64,000 nucleotides of DNA from Nakamurella aerolata (GCF_013002705.1 NZ_JABEND010000001.1:1-64000), one strand, 5' to 3'; numbered from the stretch's first letter, positions 52,671-61,396 are shown. The notes: a model not told the origin generated them from the letters alone. Program-made: numbers and translations.

Positions 52671-55600
52671 CGGGCACGACGACCCGGCGACCCGCCGGCT
52701 CACCGCCCGCGGCAGCGAGCATGGATCCGGCAGCGCCGTTGACCGCCGCGGCGATCGCCGCCAGGTTGGGTCTGCCGTCGCCGACTGCTGAGCAGACTGC
52801 CGTGATCGAGGCACCGCTGGAACCGGCGCTGGTAGTCGCCGGCGCCGGCTCGGGCAAAACCGAGACCATGGCCGCCAGGGTGGTGTACCTGGTGGCCAAC
52901 GGATTGGTTCAGCCGGAGCAGATTCTCGGGCTGACGTTCACCCGCAAGGCGGCGGCGCAGCTCGCCGAACGAATCCGGCGGCGGCTGACGGCGTTGGCTC
53001 GCAGCGGCTGGCCACCGGCCGACCGTGGCGCCGGGGCCGCAGCGCTTGCCGACCAGAACGCCGCACGGATCCCCGCCGGGCTCGGCGCCGAACCCGACGT
53101 CGCCACCTATCACGCCTTTGCCGGCCGACTGATCGCCGAGTACGGCCCGTTGATCGGCGTTGAGCCGAGCGCCCGGGTGCTCACCCCGTCCGCGGCCTGG
53201 CAGCTGGCTCGGCGAGTGGTCGGCACCTGGGACGGCGAACTCGCCACAGAGCTGTCCGCCGACAAGGTCACCGAGACCCTGCTGGAGCTGTCCGGGGCGC
53301 TCGCCGACCATCTGCGCGACGGCACCGACCTGTCCGCCTGCCTCGATACCTTGATCAACACGCTGGCCAGCGCGCCGCCGTCGGCGCGGCAGAGTAAACC
53401 GTTGCACAGCGACCTGGAACGTCGCATCGTCAGCCTGCAGAACCGCAGGTGGATTCTGCCGCTGGTCGCCGCCTACGCCAGGGCCAAACGCGAATCCAAC
53501 AGCGTCGACTTTGCCGACCAGATGCAGCTCGCCGCCCGACTGGTGCGCGAGTACCCGGCGATCCGGCGGTCGATGCGCGAGCGCTACCGGGTCGCCCTGC
53601 TGGACGAGTACCAAGACACCGGCCACGCCCAGCGGGTGATTCTGCGGGCGCTGTTCGGTGTCGACCCCGATCTCGGCGGCGAGCCGGGGTTTCCGGTCAC
53701 CGCGGTCGGCGATCCGGTGCAGTCCATCTACAGCTGGCGCGGCGCCTCGGCGTCCAACCTGCTGCGGTTCGGTGAAGACTTCCCGGGCACCCGCGAGGCG
53801 GCTCCGCGGTTCGGCCTGCTCACCAGCTTCCGCAACCCGCCGCAGGTGCTCGCGTTGGCCAACAGCGTGTCGGCCGCGGTGCGCACCGACGTGGGTGATC
53901 TACGGCCCCGGCCAGGGGCGCCGGACGGTGAGGTACTGCTGTCGCTGCAACCCACCCAGACCGCTGAGAACCAGTGGCTCGCCGACCAGATCGCCGATCG
54001 GTGGTTCGCCGGCGAGCAGCCGCCGACGCTAGCCGTGCTGATGCGGCGACGACGCGAGATGGCCGACCTGGCCGACGAGCTGACCGACAGGGGAATCCCG
54101 GTGGAAGTGGTCGGGCTCGGCGGGCTGCTGGCCGAGCCGGAGGTCGCCGATGTCGTCGCCGTGCTGACCCTGCTGGTCGACCCGAACTCGGCCACCGCCG
54201 CGCTCCGTCTGTTGACCGGCGCCCGCGCGCAACTCGGCGCCGCTGATCTCGCGGCCTTGGCCGAGCGGGCGAGGCAGCTGGGCCGCGCCGGGCAGCGCCG
54301 GCCGGCGGACCATCGCGCGGGGCCGGCACCCGCTGTACCGGCCGGCAGCACCGATCACGAGCTTCTCGACGATGGCCAGCAGTCTGCGCTCGCGGCGATG
54401 CGGGCGGCGCTCGCCGAGGCCGCGGCCGGGGCCCGCGAGATCGACGATGCGGTTTCGCTGGTGGACGCCATTGCCGACCCGGGGCCGCCGCAGGCCTACT
54501 CGCCCGCGGGGTATCGCCGGCTGCAGCGCCTCGCCGCCGACCTTCGAGCGCTGCGCACTCGCCTCGACCAGCCGCTGTCCGAGCTGCTGATCGATGTCGA
54601 ACGCACCATCGGTCTCGACATGGAGGTGGCGGCTGCCGGGCCGGAGGGCCGCAGTCATCTGGACGCCTTTGCCGCGGTGGTGGCCGATTTCGAGGGCGTC
54701 GGTGGGGGAGTGCCCGAACTGCTCGACTTCCTGCGCACCGCCGAGGCAAGAGAAGACGGCCTGCCGCCGGGTGAGATCGAGGTCGCCGCGGGCCGGGTTC
54801 AGCTGTTGACGGTGCACGCCGCGAAGGGGCTGGAGTGGGACGTGGTGGCGGTTCCGCACCTGTCCGGCGGTGTTTTCCCGTCCGGCCGCACCACCAGCTG
54901 GCTCGGTGAGGCCGGCCAGTTGCCGCCAATGCTGCGTGGCGACGCCGCGGACGTCCCGCAGCTCGGGCTCCCCGTTGGCGACTTCCGCGAAGACGCCGGT
55001 GTCGACCAAGGCGATCTGGTGAAAAGCCTTGCCGCACACACCGAATCACTGAAGGAATGGCAGTTGCGTGAGGAGCGGCGGCTGGCCTACGTCGCGGTGA
55101 CGAGGGCGCAGCGGGAACTGATTCTCTCCGGGCATCAGTGGGGGTCGACCGGGGTGAGGCCGCGAGGGCCGAGTCCGCTGCTCACCGAGCTGGCCGCGGC
55201 CGCTGACGGGGTGCCCGGCTGCCGGGTCGACGGCTGGGCCGACGCCCCTGCAGAGGGCGAGGCCAATCCGGCCCTGGCCGAGCCGCGATCGACGACGTGG
55301 CCACGTGATCCGTTGCGGCAGCGTCGTGAGCAGGTCGAGCGCGGCGCCCAGTTGGTGCGGCAGGCGCTGGCCGGCGAACTCGACCCCGCGGACCCACGCG
55401 ACCCGCTCGGCCTGGCCGCCGACGTGGACGCACTGCTGGCCGAACGCAGCGCAGCCCGGCCCGCGTCGGTGGACGTTGAGCTGCCCGGCACGCTGACGGT
55501 GTCGTCGCTGGTCGAGTTGGCGGGCGATCCCGAGCAGTTGGCCCGTCGGCTGCGCCGCCCGGTGCCGATGCCACCGGCGCCGCAGGCCAGGCGCGGTACC

Positions 55601-56371
55601 GCGTTCCATCTGTGGCTGGAACATCGGTTCGCCGGCAACGCGCTGGTGGCGGTGGAGGAACTGCCGGGCGCTGACGATCGCGACGCCCCGGCCGACCAAC
55701 AGTTGGAGCGACTGCAGCAGGCGTTCGAGGCGTCGACGTGGGCCGACCGGGTGCCGGTGCAGATCGAGGTCGGCTTCTCGATGGTGCTCACCGCGGCGCA
55801 CCGCCCGCTGCCGGTCCGCGGACGCATCGACGCGGTTTTCGCCGACGCCGACGGCGGCTACACGGTGGTCGACTGGAAGACCGGGCGACCGCCGAGCCGG
55901 ACGGCGCGTGCCGCGGTTGCTGTGCAGTTGGCCGCTTACCGGTTGGCCTGGGCCGAGCTCGCCGGTGTTCCGCTGCAGCGGGTCCGCGCGGCCTTCCACT
56001 ACGTGGCGGACAACCTGACCCTGGCCCCGGTCGATCTGCTCGACGCCGACGGGCTGGCCAGACTGATCGACGCCGCTGTCTCCGACGCCGCCGTGTCCGA
56101 CGGCGCTGGCCCCGGAGGCGCTGGCCCCGGAGGCCCTGTCTCCGACGGCGCTGTCTCCGGCGGCGCTGTCTCCGACAATGCTGGTTCCGCCAGCTCTGGT
56201 GCCGGTATCGCGGAGGCCGGCGGCGCAGGTTCCGGTACCGCCGAGGCCGGTGGTGCGGGCTCCGGTACGGCAGAGGCCGGCGGTGCGGGTTCCGGAACGA
56301 CGAACGCTGGCATCGCGAGCGCCAGGGCGAAGCGTCCGGCCCGGCGTCGTGGGGGAGGGAGCGGCCCGTAG
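52667..56371 (+). CDS. adnB: AdnB-like ATP-dependent helicase-nuclease subunit
   Basis: 1234 residues, start overlapping the adnA stop (ATGA). Complete UvrD-type motor: VVAGAGSGKTETMAARVVYL, ILGLTFTRKAAAQLAERIRR, VALLDEYQDTGHAQRVILRA, VGDPVQSIYSWRGASASNLL, LLTVHAAKGLEWDVVAVPHL, LAYVAVTRAQREL. C-terminal nuclease: RGTAFHLWLEHRF, PVRGRIDAVFADADGGYTVV, DWKTGRPPSRTARAAVAVQL. In the M. tuberculosis pair AdnB is the main motor. The last 120 residues are an unusual Gly/Ala/Ser tail: VSDGA-like units, then three EAGGAGSGTA decapeptides (1183-1212), then a basic end KRPARRRGGG. The tail lies beyond the catalytic domain and may be dispensable. Confidence 0.88.
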   Translation: MTGTTTRRPAGSPPAAASMDPAAPLTAAAIAARLGLPSPTAEQTAVIEAPLEPALVVAGAGSGKTETMAARVVYLVANGLVQPEQILGLTFTRKAAAQLAERIRRRLTALARSGWPPADRGAGAAALADQNAARIPAGLGAEPDVATYHAFAGRLIAEYGPLIGVEPSARVLTPSAAWQLARRVVGTWDGELATELSADKVTETLLELSGALADHLRDGTDLSACLDTLINTLASAPPSARQSKPLHSDLERRIVSLQNRRWILPLVAAYARAKRESNSVDFADQMQLAARLVREYPAIRRSMRERYRVALLDEYQDTGHAQRVILRALFGVDPDLGGEPGFPVTAVGDPVQSIYSWRGASASNLLRFGEDFPGTREAAPRFGLLTSFRNPPQVLALANSVSAAVRTDVGDLRPRPGAPDGEVLLSLQPTQTAENQWLADQIADRWFAGEQPPTLAVLMRRRREMADLADELTDRGIPVEVVGLGGLLAEPEVADVVAVLTLLVDPNSATAALRLLTGARAQLGAADLAALAERARQLGRAGQRRPADHRAGPAPAVPAGSTDHELLDDGQQSALAAMRAALAEAAAGAREIDDAVSLVDAIADPGPPQAYSPAGYRRLQRLAADLRALRTRLDQPLSELLIDVERTIGLDMEVAAAGPEGRSHLDAFAAVVADFEGVGGGVPELLDFLRTAEAREDGLPPGEIEVAAGRVQLLTVHAAKGLEWDVVAVPHLSGGVFPSGRTTSWLGEAGQLPPMLRGDAADVPQLGLPVGDFREDAGVDQGDLVKSLAAHTESLKEWQLREERRLAYVAVTRAQRELILSGHQWGSTGVRPRGPSPLLTELAAAADGVPGCRVDGWADAPAEGEANPALAEPRSTTWPRDPLRQRREQVERGAQLVRQALAGELDPADPRDPLGLAADVDALLAERSAARPASVDVELPGTLTVSSLVELAGDPEQLARRLRRPVPMPPAPQARRGTAFHLWLEHRFAGNALVAVEELPGADDRDAPADQQLERLQQAFEASTWADRVPVQIEVGFSMVLTAAHRPLPVRGRIDAVFADADGGYTVVDWKTGRPPSRTARAAVAVQLAAYRLAWAELAGVPLQRVRAAFHYVADNLTLAPVDLLDADGLARLIDAAVSDAAVSDGAGPGGAGPGGPVSDGAVSGGAVSDNAGSASSGAGIAEAGGAGSGTAEAGGAGSGTAEAGGAGSGTTNAGIASARAKRPARRRGGGSGP
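56213..56302 (+). repeat. 30-bp tandem repeat at the 3' end of adnB
   Basis: Three in-frame 30-base units encode EAGGAGSGTA-type decapeptides, with silent differences between units showing that they are not very recent copies. Confidence 0.85.
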
Positions 56372-56382
56372 CGTAGAAATCC

Positions 56383-57279
56383 ATGACCGATTCCGCGCAT
56401 CCGCCCGTGGTGCTGCGTGGGCGGCGGCTGCCCACCGACCGGGCTGCGGTGATGGCGATCGTCAACCGCACGCCTGATTCCTTCTACGACGGCGGGCGCA
56501 CGCCCGGCTTCGATGCGGCCATCGACGCGGTTCGCCGGGCCGTCGCCGACGGCGCCGACCTGGTCGACATCGGCGGCGTGAAGGCCGGCGCCGGAGCGCC
56601 GGTGAGCATCGCCGAGGAAACCACCAGGGTGGTGCCGCTGGTCGAGCGGTTGCGTTCCGAGCTGCCCGACGTGGTGATCAGCGTCGACACCTGGCGGGCC
56701 GAGGTCGCCGCGGCAGCGTGCGAAGCCGGCGCGCACCTGATCAACGACACCTGGGCGGGAGCCGATCCGCGGCTGCTCGAGGTGGCAGCGCGGTTCGGCA
56801 CCGGCATGGTCTGCTCGCACACCGGCGGGATGCGGCCGCGGAGCAATCCGCATCGGGTCGGCTACCGCGACGTGGTGGCAACGGTGCTCACCGAGGTCAC
56901 CGCCGCGGCCGAACGGGCGGTCGCCGCCGGGGTGCCGCGCGCCGGCGTGCTGGTCGACCCGACCCACGATTTCGGCAAGAACACCCACCACAGCCTGGAA
57001 CTGCTGCACCGCGCCGACGAGCTGGTGGCTTCCGGCTGGCCGGTGCTGATGGCGTTGTCGCGCAAGGACTTCGTCGGGGAGACCCTCGCCGAGGCCGATC
57101 GGCCGCTGCCGCCGGACGACCGGCTGGCCGGCACGTTGGCGGCGACCGCGGTTGCGGCCCGAGCCGGCGTTGCCGTCGTGCGGGCTCACGATGTGCGCGC
57201 CACCCGGCAGGTTGTCGACATGGTGGCGTCCATCGGCGGTACCCGACCACCGGCGCGGCCGCTGCGCGGGGTGATCTGA
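56383..57279 (+). CDS. Dihydropteroate synthase homologue, FolP2 type
   Basis: 298 residues from ATG 56383, 11 bases after adnB. TIM-barrel landmarks: VMAIVNRTPDSFYDGGRTPG, ADLVDIGGVKAGAGAPVSIA, VVISVDTWRAEVAAAACEAG, AHLINDTWAGADPRLLEVAA, and ALSRKDFVGETL. Canonical DHPS has GGESTRPGA in the second loop; here it reads GGVKAGAGA, and MVCSHTGGMRPRS replaces the usual MHMxGxPxxMQ. These are features of mycobacterial FolP2 (Rv1207), which is not the main folate enzyme and whose role is unclear. A true FolP1 should be elsewhere. The neighbouring gpgS of the mycobacterial order is missing. Confidence 0.85.
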   Translation: MTDSAHPPVVLRGRRLPTDRAAVMAIVNRTPDSFYDGGRTPGFDAAIDAVRRAVADGADLVDIGGVKAGAGAPVSIAEETTRVVPLVERLRSELPDVVISVDTWRAEVAAAACEAGAHLINDTWAGADPRLLEVAARFGTGMVCSHTGGMRPRSNPHRVGYRDVVATVLTEVTAAAERAVAAGVPRAGVLVDPTHDFGKNTHHSLELLHRADELVASGWPVLMALSRKDFVGETLAEADRPLPPDDRLAGTLAATAVAARAGVAVVRAHDVRATRQVVDMVASIGGTRPPARPLRGVI

Positions 57280-57298
57280 CCGCGCGCCCGCCACGTAG

Positions 57299-57363
57299 CG
57301 ACGTGCCCGCGGCAGAGCGGCGGCCGGACTAACGACGTGCCCGCGGCAGAGCGGCGGCCGGAC
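57299..57363. repeat. 31-bp direct repeat upstream of the Rv1209-like gene
   Basis: Bases 57299-57329 and 57333-57363 are identical, with a TAA spacer (period 34). They fill most of the gap between folP2 and the next gene. Confidence 0.9.
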
Positions 57364-57392
57364 CGGTCGGCCCGGCATGGCACCATCGAACC

Positions 57393-58382
57393 GTGATCGT
57401 GGTCCTTGAATACCTGGTGATCGCCGCCGTCATCGGACTGGTGGTGTTCTTCCTGGCCGTCTGGGTGTTCGGGCGGGGCGAGCAGATGGCGCCGTTGCCG
57501 GCGCGCACCTCGCCGTCCGAGCTGCCGGACGGAGCGCTCGCCGGCAACGACCTGCGCGCGGTGCGCTTCGCCGTCGGCGTGCGCGGCTACCGGATGGGTG
57601 ATGTCGATTGGACCCTGGATCGCACGGCCGAGGAGTTGGACCGGCTCCGCGCCGAGATCCGCCGCCTTGGCGGCGACCCCAATCTCCTCGCGACCGACGA
57701 CTCCACCGCGGACCCTGGCGCTACCGACACCCGCGATCCGCTGGACGACCGGTCGCTGGTGGCCAGTGCCGTCGGCGCACCGGCCGGGTCGCGCCCGGAC
57801 GGCCAGCACGGCTACCCGGTGCACGCCGAAGCGGCGGGCCAGCATGCTCAGGCGGGTCAGCATGCTCAGGCTGGTCAGTACGGCCAGGCTGGCCAGCTGC
57901 CCGACGCCGAGCAGCCGCCTGCCGCCGGCCAGCAGTTCGACGCCGAGCAGCTGCCTGAGGCTGAGCGGACCGCCCAACTCGGTGGCCTCGGCGACCTCGA
58001 CAACCTCGGCCCCGATGACCCGGCGCGCCGGGACGCCCAGCATCCGGACACCCCGCCGGGTCTTCAGGACGTGCCGCGCCCGGGGTTTCAGGACGCGCCG
58101 CCCCAGTCTCAGGACGCGCCGCGCCCGGGGTTTCAGGACGCGCCGCTCCAGTCTCAGGACGCCCCGCCGCCCTATCGGGACGCGCCGTCCCCGGCGTATC
58201 CCGAGACCGCGCTCCCGGCGGATCAGGCCCCTTCGCCGGGGCACGCCGACCAGCCGCCGAATCGCGAGCAACAACCCTGGCAGCGGAGTGAGGGCTATCA
58301 GGATGGCTGGGCGGCACCCGAATCGGCGCCCTCCGACGACGCGTCGCGAGTCCAGCGTCCGGGCCACGACGACCAGCGGTGA
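57393..58382 (+). CDS. DivIVA-domain membrane protein (Rv1209 position), repeat-rich tail
   Basis: 329 residues from GTG 57393. One N-terminal helix (EYLVIAAVIGLVVFFLAVWV), then a short DivIVA-like segment RFAVGVRGYRMGDVDWTLDR followed by TAEELDRLRAEIRRLGGDP, the usual GYxxxxVD motif and coil start. After about residue 110 the protein is disordered: AGQHAQAGQHAQAGQYGQAG repeats, and DAPRPGFQDAP/LQSQDAP repeats around 225-260. Such proteins may link membrane curvature or wall growth proteins, but this is inference. Stop overlaps the tag start (GTGA). Confidence 0.75.
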   Translation: MIVVLEYLVIAAVIGLVVFFLAVWVFGRGEQMAPLPARTSPSELPDGALAGNDLRAVRFAVGVRGYRMGDVDWTLDRTAEELDRLRAEIRRLGGDPNLLATDDSTADPGATDTRDPLDDRSLVASAVGAPAGSRPDGQHGYPVHAEAAGQHAQAGQHAQAGQYGQAGQLPDAEQPPAAGQQFDAEQLPEAERTAQLGGLGDLDNLGPDDPARRDAQHPDTPPGLQDVPRPGFQDAPPQSQDAPRPGFQDAPLQSQDAPPPYRDAPSPAYPETALPADQAPSPGHADQPPNREQQPWQRSEGYQDGWAAPESAPSDDASRVQRPGHDDQR

Positions 58383-58945
58383 GCGCCGAACAGCCGGACG
58401 GTCGCCGGCGGTGTGACTGGGCCACCTCGACCGCCGATTACGTCGCCTATCACGACGACGAGTGGGGCACCGAGCTGCACGGCGACAACGCCTTGTTCGA
58501 GCGGCTGTGCCTCGAGGCCTTCCAGTCCGGGCTGAGCTGGATCACCATTCTGCGGAAGCGTCCGGCGTTCCGGGACGCGTTCGCCGGATTCGACATCGAC
58601 GCCGTGGCCGGTTTCGGCGACGCCGACGTGCAGCGGCTGCTGGCCGACACCGGGATCGTCCGGAACGGCGCGAAGATTCGGGCTGCCATCACCAATGCCC
58701 GTGCCGCGCAACAGCTTTCAGAGGGGCTGGATGCACTGCTCTGGTCGTTCCGTCCGGAACATCACACCGCGCCGCGCAGCATCGACCAGGTTCCGGCCAC
58801 CAGCAAGGAGTCGACCGCGTTGGCCAAGGAGCTGAAGAAGCGTGGGTTCGCCTTCGTCGGGCCGACCACCAGCTATGCGCTGATGCAGGCCACCGGCATG
58901 ATCGACGACCACGTCGCTTACTGCTGGCGTGCGGCCGACCGCTGA
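58379..58945 (+). CDS. tag: DNA-3-methyladenine glycosylase I
   Basis: 188 residues from GTG 58379. Tag removes 3-methyladenine from alkylated DNA in base-excision repair. Conserved: RRCDWATSTADYVAYHDDEW (zinc Cys and substrate-contacting Glu), FERLCLEAFQSGLSWITILR with KRPAF, the helix-hairpin-helix part DTGIVRNGAKIRAAI, and the ending FAFVGPTTSYALMQATGMID with DHVAYCWR supplying the remaining His and Cys ligands. Same place as Rv1210. Confidence 0.94.
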   Translation: MSAEQPDGRRRCDWATSTADYVAYHDDEWGTELHGDNALFERLCLEAFQSGLSWITILRKRPAFRDAFAGFDIDAVAGFGDADVQRLLADTGIVRNGAKIRAAITNARAAQQLSEGLDALLWSFRPEHHTAPRSIDQVPATSKESTALAKELKKRGFAFVGPTTSYALMQATGMIDDHVAYCWRAADR

Positions 58946-59227
58946 CGATCAGAGGTTCGGCCGCGACGAGAAGCCGGCGCCCGGCCGACAGCGCCCGTTC
59001 GCTCGTCCCTGGACGCGCGATCAATCCCGGTCACCGGTCGCTCGCTACAGCGTCGATCAGGACGCCGGCCGCCCCGCGTCGATCAGGACGCCGGGACCCC
59101 GCGTCGATCAGGTCGCTTCGCTGAGGTCGCCCGCCGCCGGAATCGTCGATCGGGTTGGTTGCCGGTATCGGCAGAACAGCCGAGTCGCCGGTCGGGAACT
59201 CAGGGTGCCGCCCACCGGCGGCGCCGA
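58946..59227. repeat. Gap after tag with a 26-bp repeat
   Basis: CGTCGATCAGGACGCCGG begins at 59051 and 59077, with a third, shorter copy from 59102 (periods 26 and 25). No gene or clear terminator recognised in the 282 bases. Confidence 0.7.
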
Positions 59228-59446
59228 TCAGGCCGGCGGTTCGTCGTTGCTGGCGTCGCGGGTGATTTCCAGCGCAGCGGGATCAACGTCGCTGTGCTCC
59301 GAAGCGTCGACACCGCTGCCGACGCTGGGCGCGGAACCCTGGTCGGCCTGCGGCTTGCCGGTGGCCTCGGCGGACCCGGCGCCGCCGCTCTGCACCTGCT
59401 CGTCCGGTTGGTCGGCACCGGCCGGCGGAGTGTTCTGCTCGCTCAC
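59228..59446 (-). CDS. Small acidic unrecognised protein
   Basis: 72 residues; GTG 59446 follows directly after the TAG of the upstream DUF6191-like gene, an operon-type junction. The sequence is disordered, rich in Asp/Glu/Ser/Gly/Gln (SEQNTPPAGADQPDEQVQSG), ending DPAALEITRDASNDEPPA. No family recognised. Coding is supported mainly by junction spacing. Confidence 0.45.
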   Translation of the reverse strand: MSEQNTPPAGADQPDEQVQSGGAGSAEATGKPQADQGSAPSVGSGVDASEHSDVDPAALEITRDASNDEPPA

Positions 59447-59830
59447 CTAATCCTCGTTCTGGTCTGAGTTGCGCTCGGCGGGACGATCGGAGCCTGACTC
59501 GTCCGCGGCGGCCTCGTGCTCGCCAACCGGCTCGGCAGCACCCGTCCGCTCGGCAGCATCCGTCTGCTCGGTAGCGGACCGCTCTGCATCCGACTGCTCG
59601 GCATCGGACTGCTCTGTGTCCGCACCGGCGGCGTCGCTCTGCTGGTCCGCGTCCTGATCGCGGCGCGCACCCATGTTGATCACCGCGGTCCCGGAGAGCA
59701 GGTCGATGCCGAGCTTGCCGGGATCGGCGTTGCCGGCCTCTTCGCGGTGCGACTGCTTGCGCCGCCGCTCCTCGATCTCGTGCCGCATGCCGGGGTTGAA
59801 CAGCGCCCCGATCTCTCCCAATGGACCCAC
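59447..59830 (-). CDS. DUF6191-like protein with acidic repeat tail
   Basis: 127 residues from ATG 59830. The first 55 residues have the family text: LFNPGMRHEIEERRRKQSHR followed by GKLGIDLLSGTAVI. After that the protein is an acidic Asp/Ala/Glu/Gln tail with repeated DAEQSDAE-like units to the end. Many actinobacteria encode such small proteins near enoyl-CoA hydratase or glycogen genes; their role is unknown. Confidence 0.65.
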   Translation of the reverse strand: MGPLGEIGALFNPGMRHEIEERRRKQSHREEAGNADPGKLGIDLLSGTAVINMGARRDQDADQQSDAAGADTEQSDAEQSDAERSATEQTDAAERTGAAEPVGEHEAAADESGSDRPAERNSDQNED

Positions 59831-59937
59831 GTGACGAAGGCTACGCGAGTTGCCGCGCCACAGGCAGGGCGACCGTCAACACCGCGCCCCGATTCAGCGT
59901 CAGGTGAACACGGTTCGACGGCTCAGCCGGCCCCGGG

Positions 59938-60810
59938 TCAGCGGCCCTGGAACTCGGGACGGCGCTTCTCGGCAAACGCCGCCAGGGCCGCGGCATGGTC
60001 CCGCGAGCCGAAGCACGCCAGCTGCGCCCGCGCCTCGGTGTCGAGCGCCGCCGCGAAATCGGACTCGGCCGAGACGTCCAGCGAGCGTTTCATCCAGCCG
60101 TACGCCAAGGTGGGCCCGGCGGCGAACCGGCCGGCCAACTCACCAGCGGCGGCGCGTAATTCGGCATCGGGAACCACCCGGTCGACGGCCCCCCAGGCCA
60201 GCGCGGTCGCCGCGTCAAGGGGCTCGTCCAGCAGTAACATCCGCCGCGCTCGGCCGGACCCGATCAGCCGGGGCAGGGTGACGGTCAGCCCGGAATCGGC
60301 CGACAGTGCGACGCCGGCAAACGAGGTGCGCAGGCTGGCGCTCTCGGCGGCGATCCGCAGGTCGCAGGCCAACGCCAGTCCGGCGCCGGCACCGGCCGCG
60401 ACACCGTTGACGGCGGCGATCACCGGCTTCGGCGCCTGCCGGACGGCGCTGATCATCGGGTTGTAGAACTCGGTGACGGTGGCCGCGGCTCTGGCCGGGT
60501 CGTCCCGCATCAGCCGCAGGTGGTCTTTCAGATCCTGACCGGAGCTGAACGCCTTCCCGGCGCCGGTCACCACCACCGCGCGGACCGCCGGGTCCTCGGC
60601 CGCCGCCGAGATCGCTTGCAGCAGAAGCGGTTTGAGGGTCTCGTCGAAGGCGTTGTACGCGGCCGGACGGTTCAATGTCAGCCAGCGCACCGCACCGTCG
60701 TCGGTCACCAGCAAGGGGGCGTCAGGCCCAGCGGGCCCGGCGGCGGCAGCCGAGTCGACAGGAACGGCGGCTGCCGGGTTCCCGGCAGCCTGCCGAGCAG
60801 GTTCTCTCAT
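59938..60810 (-). CDS. Enoyl-CoA hydratase/isomerase family protein, PaaG-like
   Basis: 290 residues from ATG 60810. Crotonase fold: VRWLTLNRPAAYNAFDETLK, VVVTGAGKAFSSGQDLKDHL (oxyanion hole), VNGVAAGAGAGLALACDLRI (second oxyanion Gly), FAGVALSADSGLTVTLPRLI (Asp in place of the second Glu), then DEPLDAATALAWGAVDRVVP. The Asp pattern and LPRLIG point to the PaaG-type epoxyphenylacetyl-CoA isomerase branch rather than classical hydratase, but paa genes are not nearby. The N-terminal 30 residues are an Ala/Pro-rich extension. A 16-bp minisatellite lies just upstream. Confidence 0.82.
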   Translation of the reverse strand: MREPARQAAGNPAAAVPVDSAAAAGPAGPDAPLLVTDDGAVRWLTLNRPAAYNAFDETLKPLLLQAISAAAEDPAVRAVVVTGAGKAFSSGQDLKDHLRLMRDDPARAAATVTEFYNPMISAVRQAPKPVIAAVNGVAAGAGAGLALACDLRIAAESASLRTSFAGVALSADSGLTVTLPRLIGSGRARRMLLLDEPLDAATALAWGAVDRVVPDAELRAAAGELAGRFAAGPTLAYGWMKRSLDVSAESDFAAALDTEARAQLACFGSRDHAAALAAFAEKRRPEFQGR

Positions 60811-60824
60811 ATTGCCCAGCTTGG

Positions 60825-60985
60825 CACGGCGGTCCGCCGCCACGGTGGTCTGCCGGGACGTTGGCCCGCAGACACGTTGGCCCACCGGCACGGTGGTCTG
60901 CCGGTTCGGCCGTCCGCACAGCACGTTGGCCCGCCGACACGGTGGTCCACCGGCGCGTTGATCCGCCGGCACAGCGGTCCGCCGC
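60825..60985. repeat. 16-bp minisatellite, ten units
   Basis: Ten consecutive units of 16 bases (the sixth is 17) follow CACGGTGGTCTGCCGG or CACGTTGGCCCGCCGA variants. Units 2 and 5 (60841-60856, 60889-60904) are identical. It begins 15 bases upstream of the PaaG-like gene. Confidence 0.88.
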
Positions 60986-61183
60986 ACCGCCGCGCGTAGG
61001 TCCGGCCCGCCGCGACCGAGGGCCGCGTAATTTCTTTCCGCCGCGGTGGCATGGGAGAATGTGTTGCTCGCGCAATCGGGCGGGAGCGGCGCAGTCCTGC
61101 CTTGTGGCGTGCGCGCGACACCGAATGTCGCGCACCGATCTGCGCCACGGCTGGGCACAGTGAATGTGTGGAGGGAGTCAAGG

Positions 61184-61351
61184 ATGGCGGCCATGAAGCC
61201 CCGCACCGGGGATGGTCCTCTTGAGGTGACGAAGGAGGGCCGCGGCATCGTCATGCGCGTCCCGCTGGAAGGCGGTGGGCGGCTGGTTGTCGAGATCACC
61301 GCCGACGAAGCCGCAGCGCTGGGTGACGCCCTCAAAGCAGTCGTCAAGTAG
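61184..61351 (+). CDS. DUF3117 protein (Rv1211 type)
   Basis: 55 residues from ATG 61184 with GAGGGAG upstream. MAAMKPRTGDGPLEVTKEGR and VPLEGGGRLVVEITADEAAA are the invariant core of this very conserved actinobacterial mini-protein. Function unknown. It lies between tag and the glycogen genes in mycobacteria too. A strong hairpin follows. Confidence 0.93.
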   Translation: MAAMKPRTGDGPLEVTKEGRGIVMRVPLEGGGRLVVEITADEAAALGDALKAVVK

Positions 61352-61365
61352 CACGGTTCGCCCGC

Positions 61366-61396
61366 GCCGCCCGTCCCACCCGTTGGGGCGGGCGGC
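61366..61396 (+). terminator. Hairpin terminator after the DUF3117 gene
   Basis: GCCGCCCGTCCCA (61366-61378) pairs with TGGGGCGGGCGGC (61384-61396), 13 bp with one G-T pair and a 5-base loop, 14 bases after the stop. No U-tract, as is common in high-GC actinobacteria. Confidence 0.7.

Noticed and set aside
59516-60466. 316-codon plus-strand frame
   Set aside because: Antisense of the DUF6191-like gene and the crotonase-family gene, which has both oxyanion-hole motifs.
60825-60985. Possible CRISPR array
   Set aside because: The 16-bp units are directly adjacent without spacers and no cas genes are in the window.
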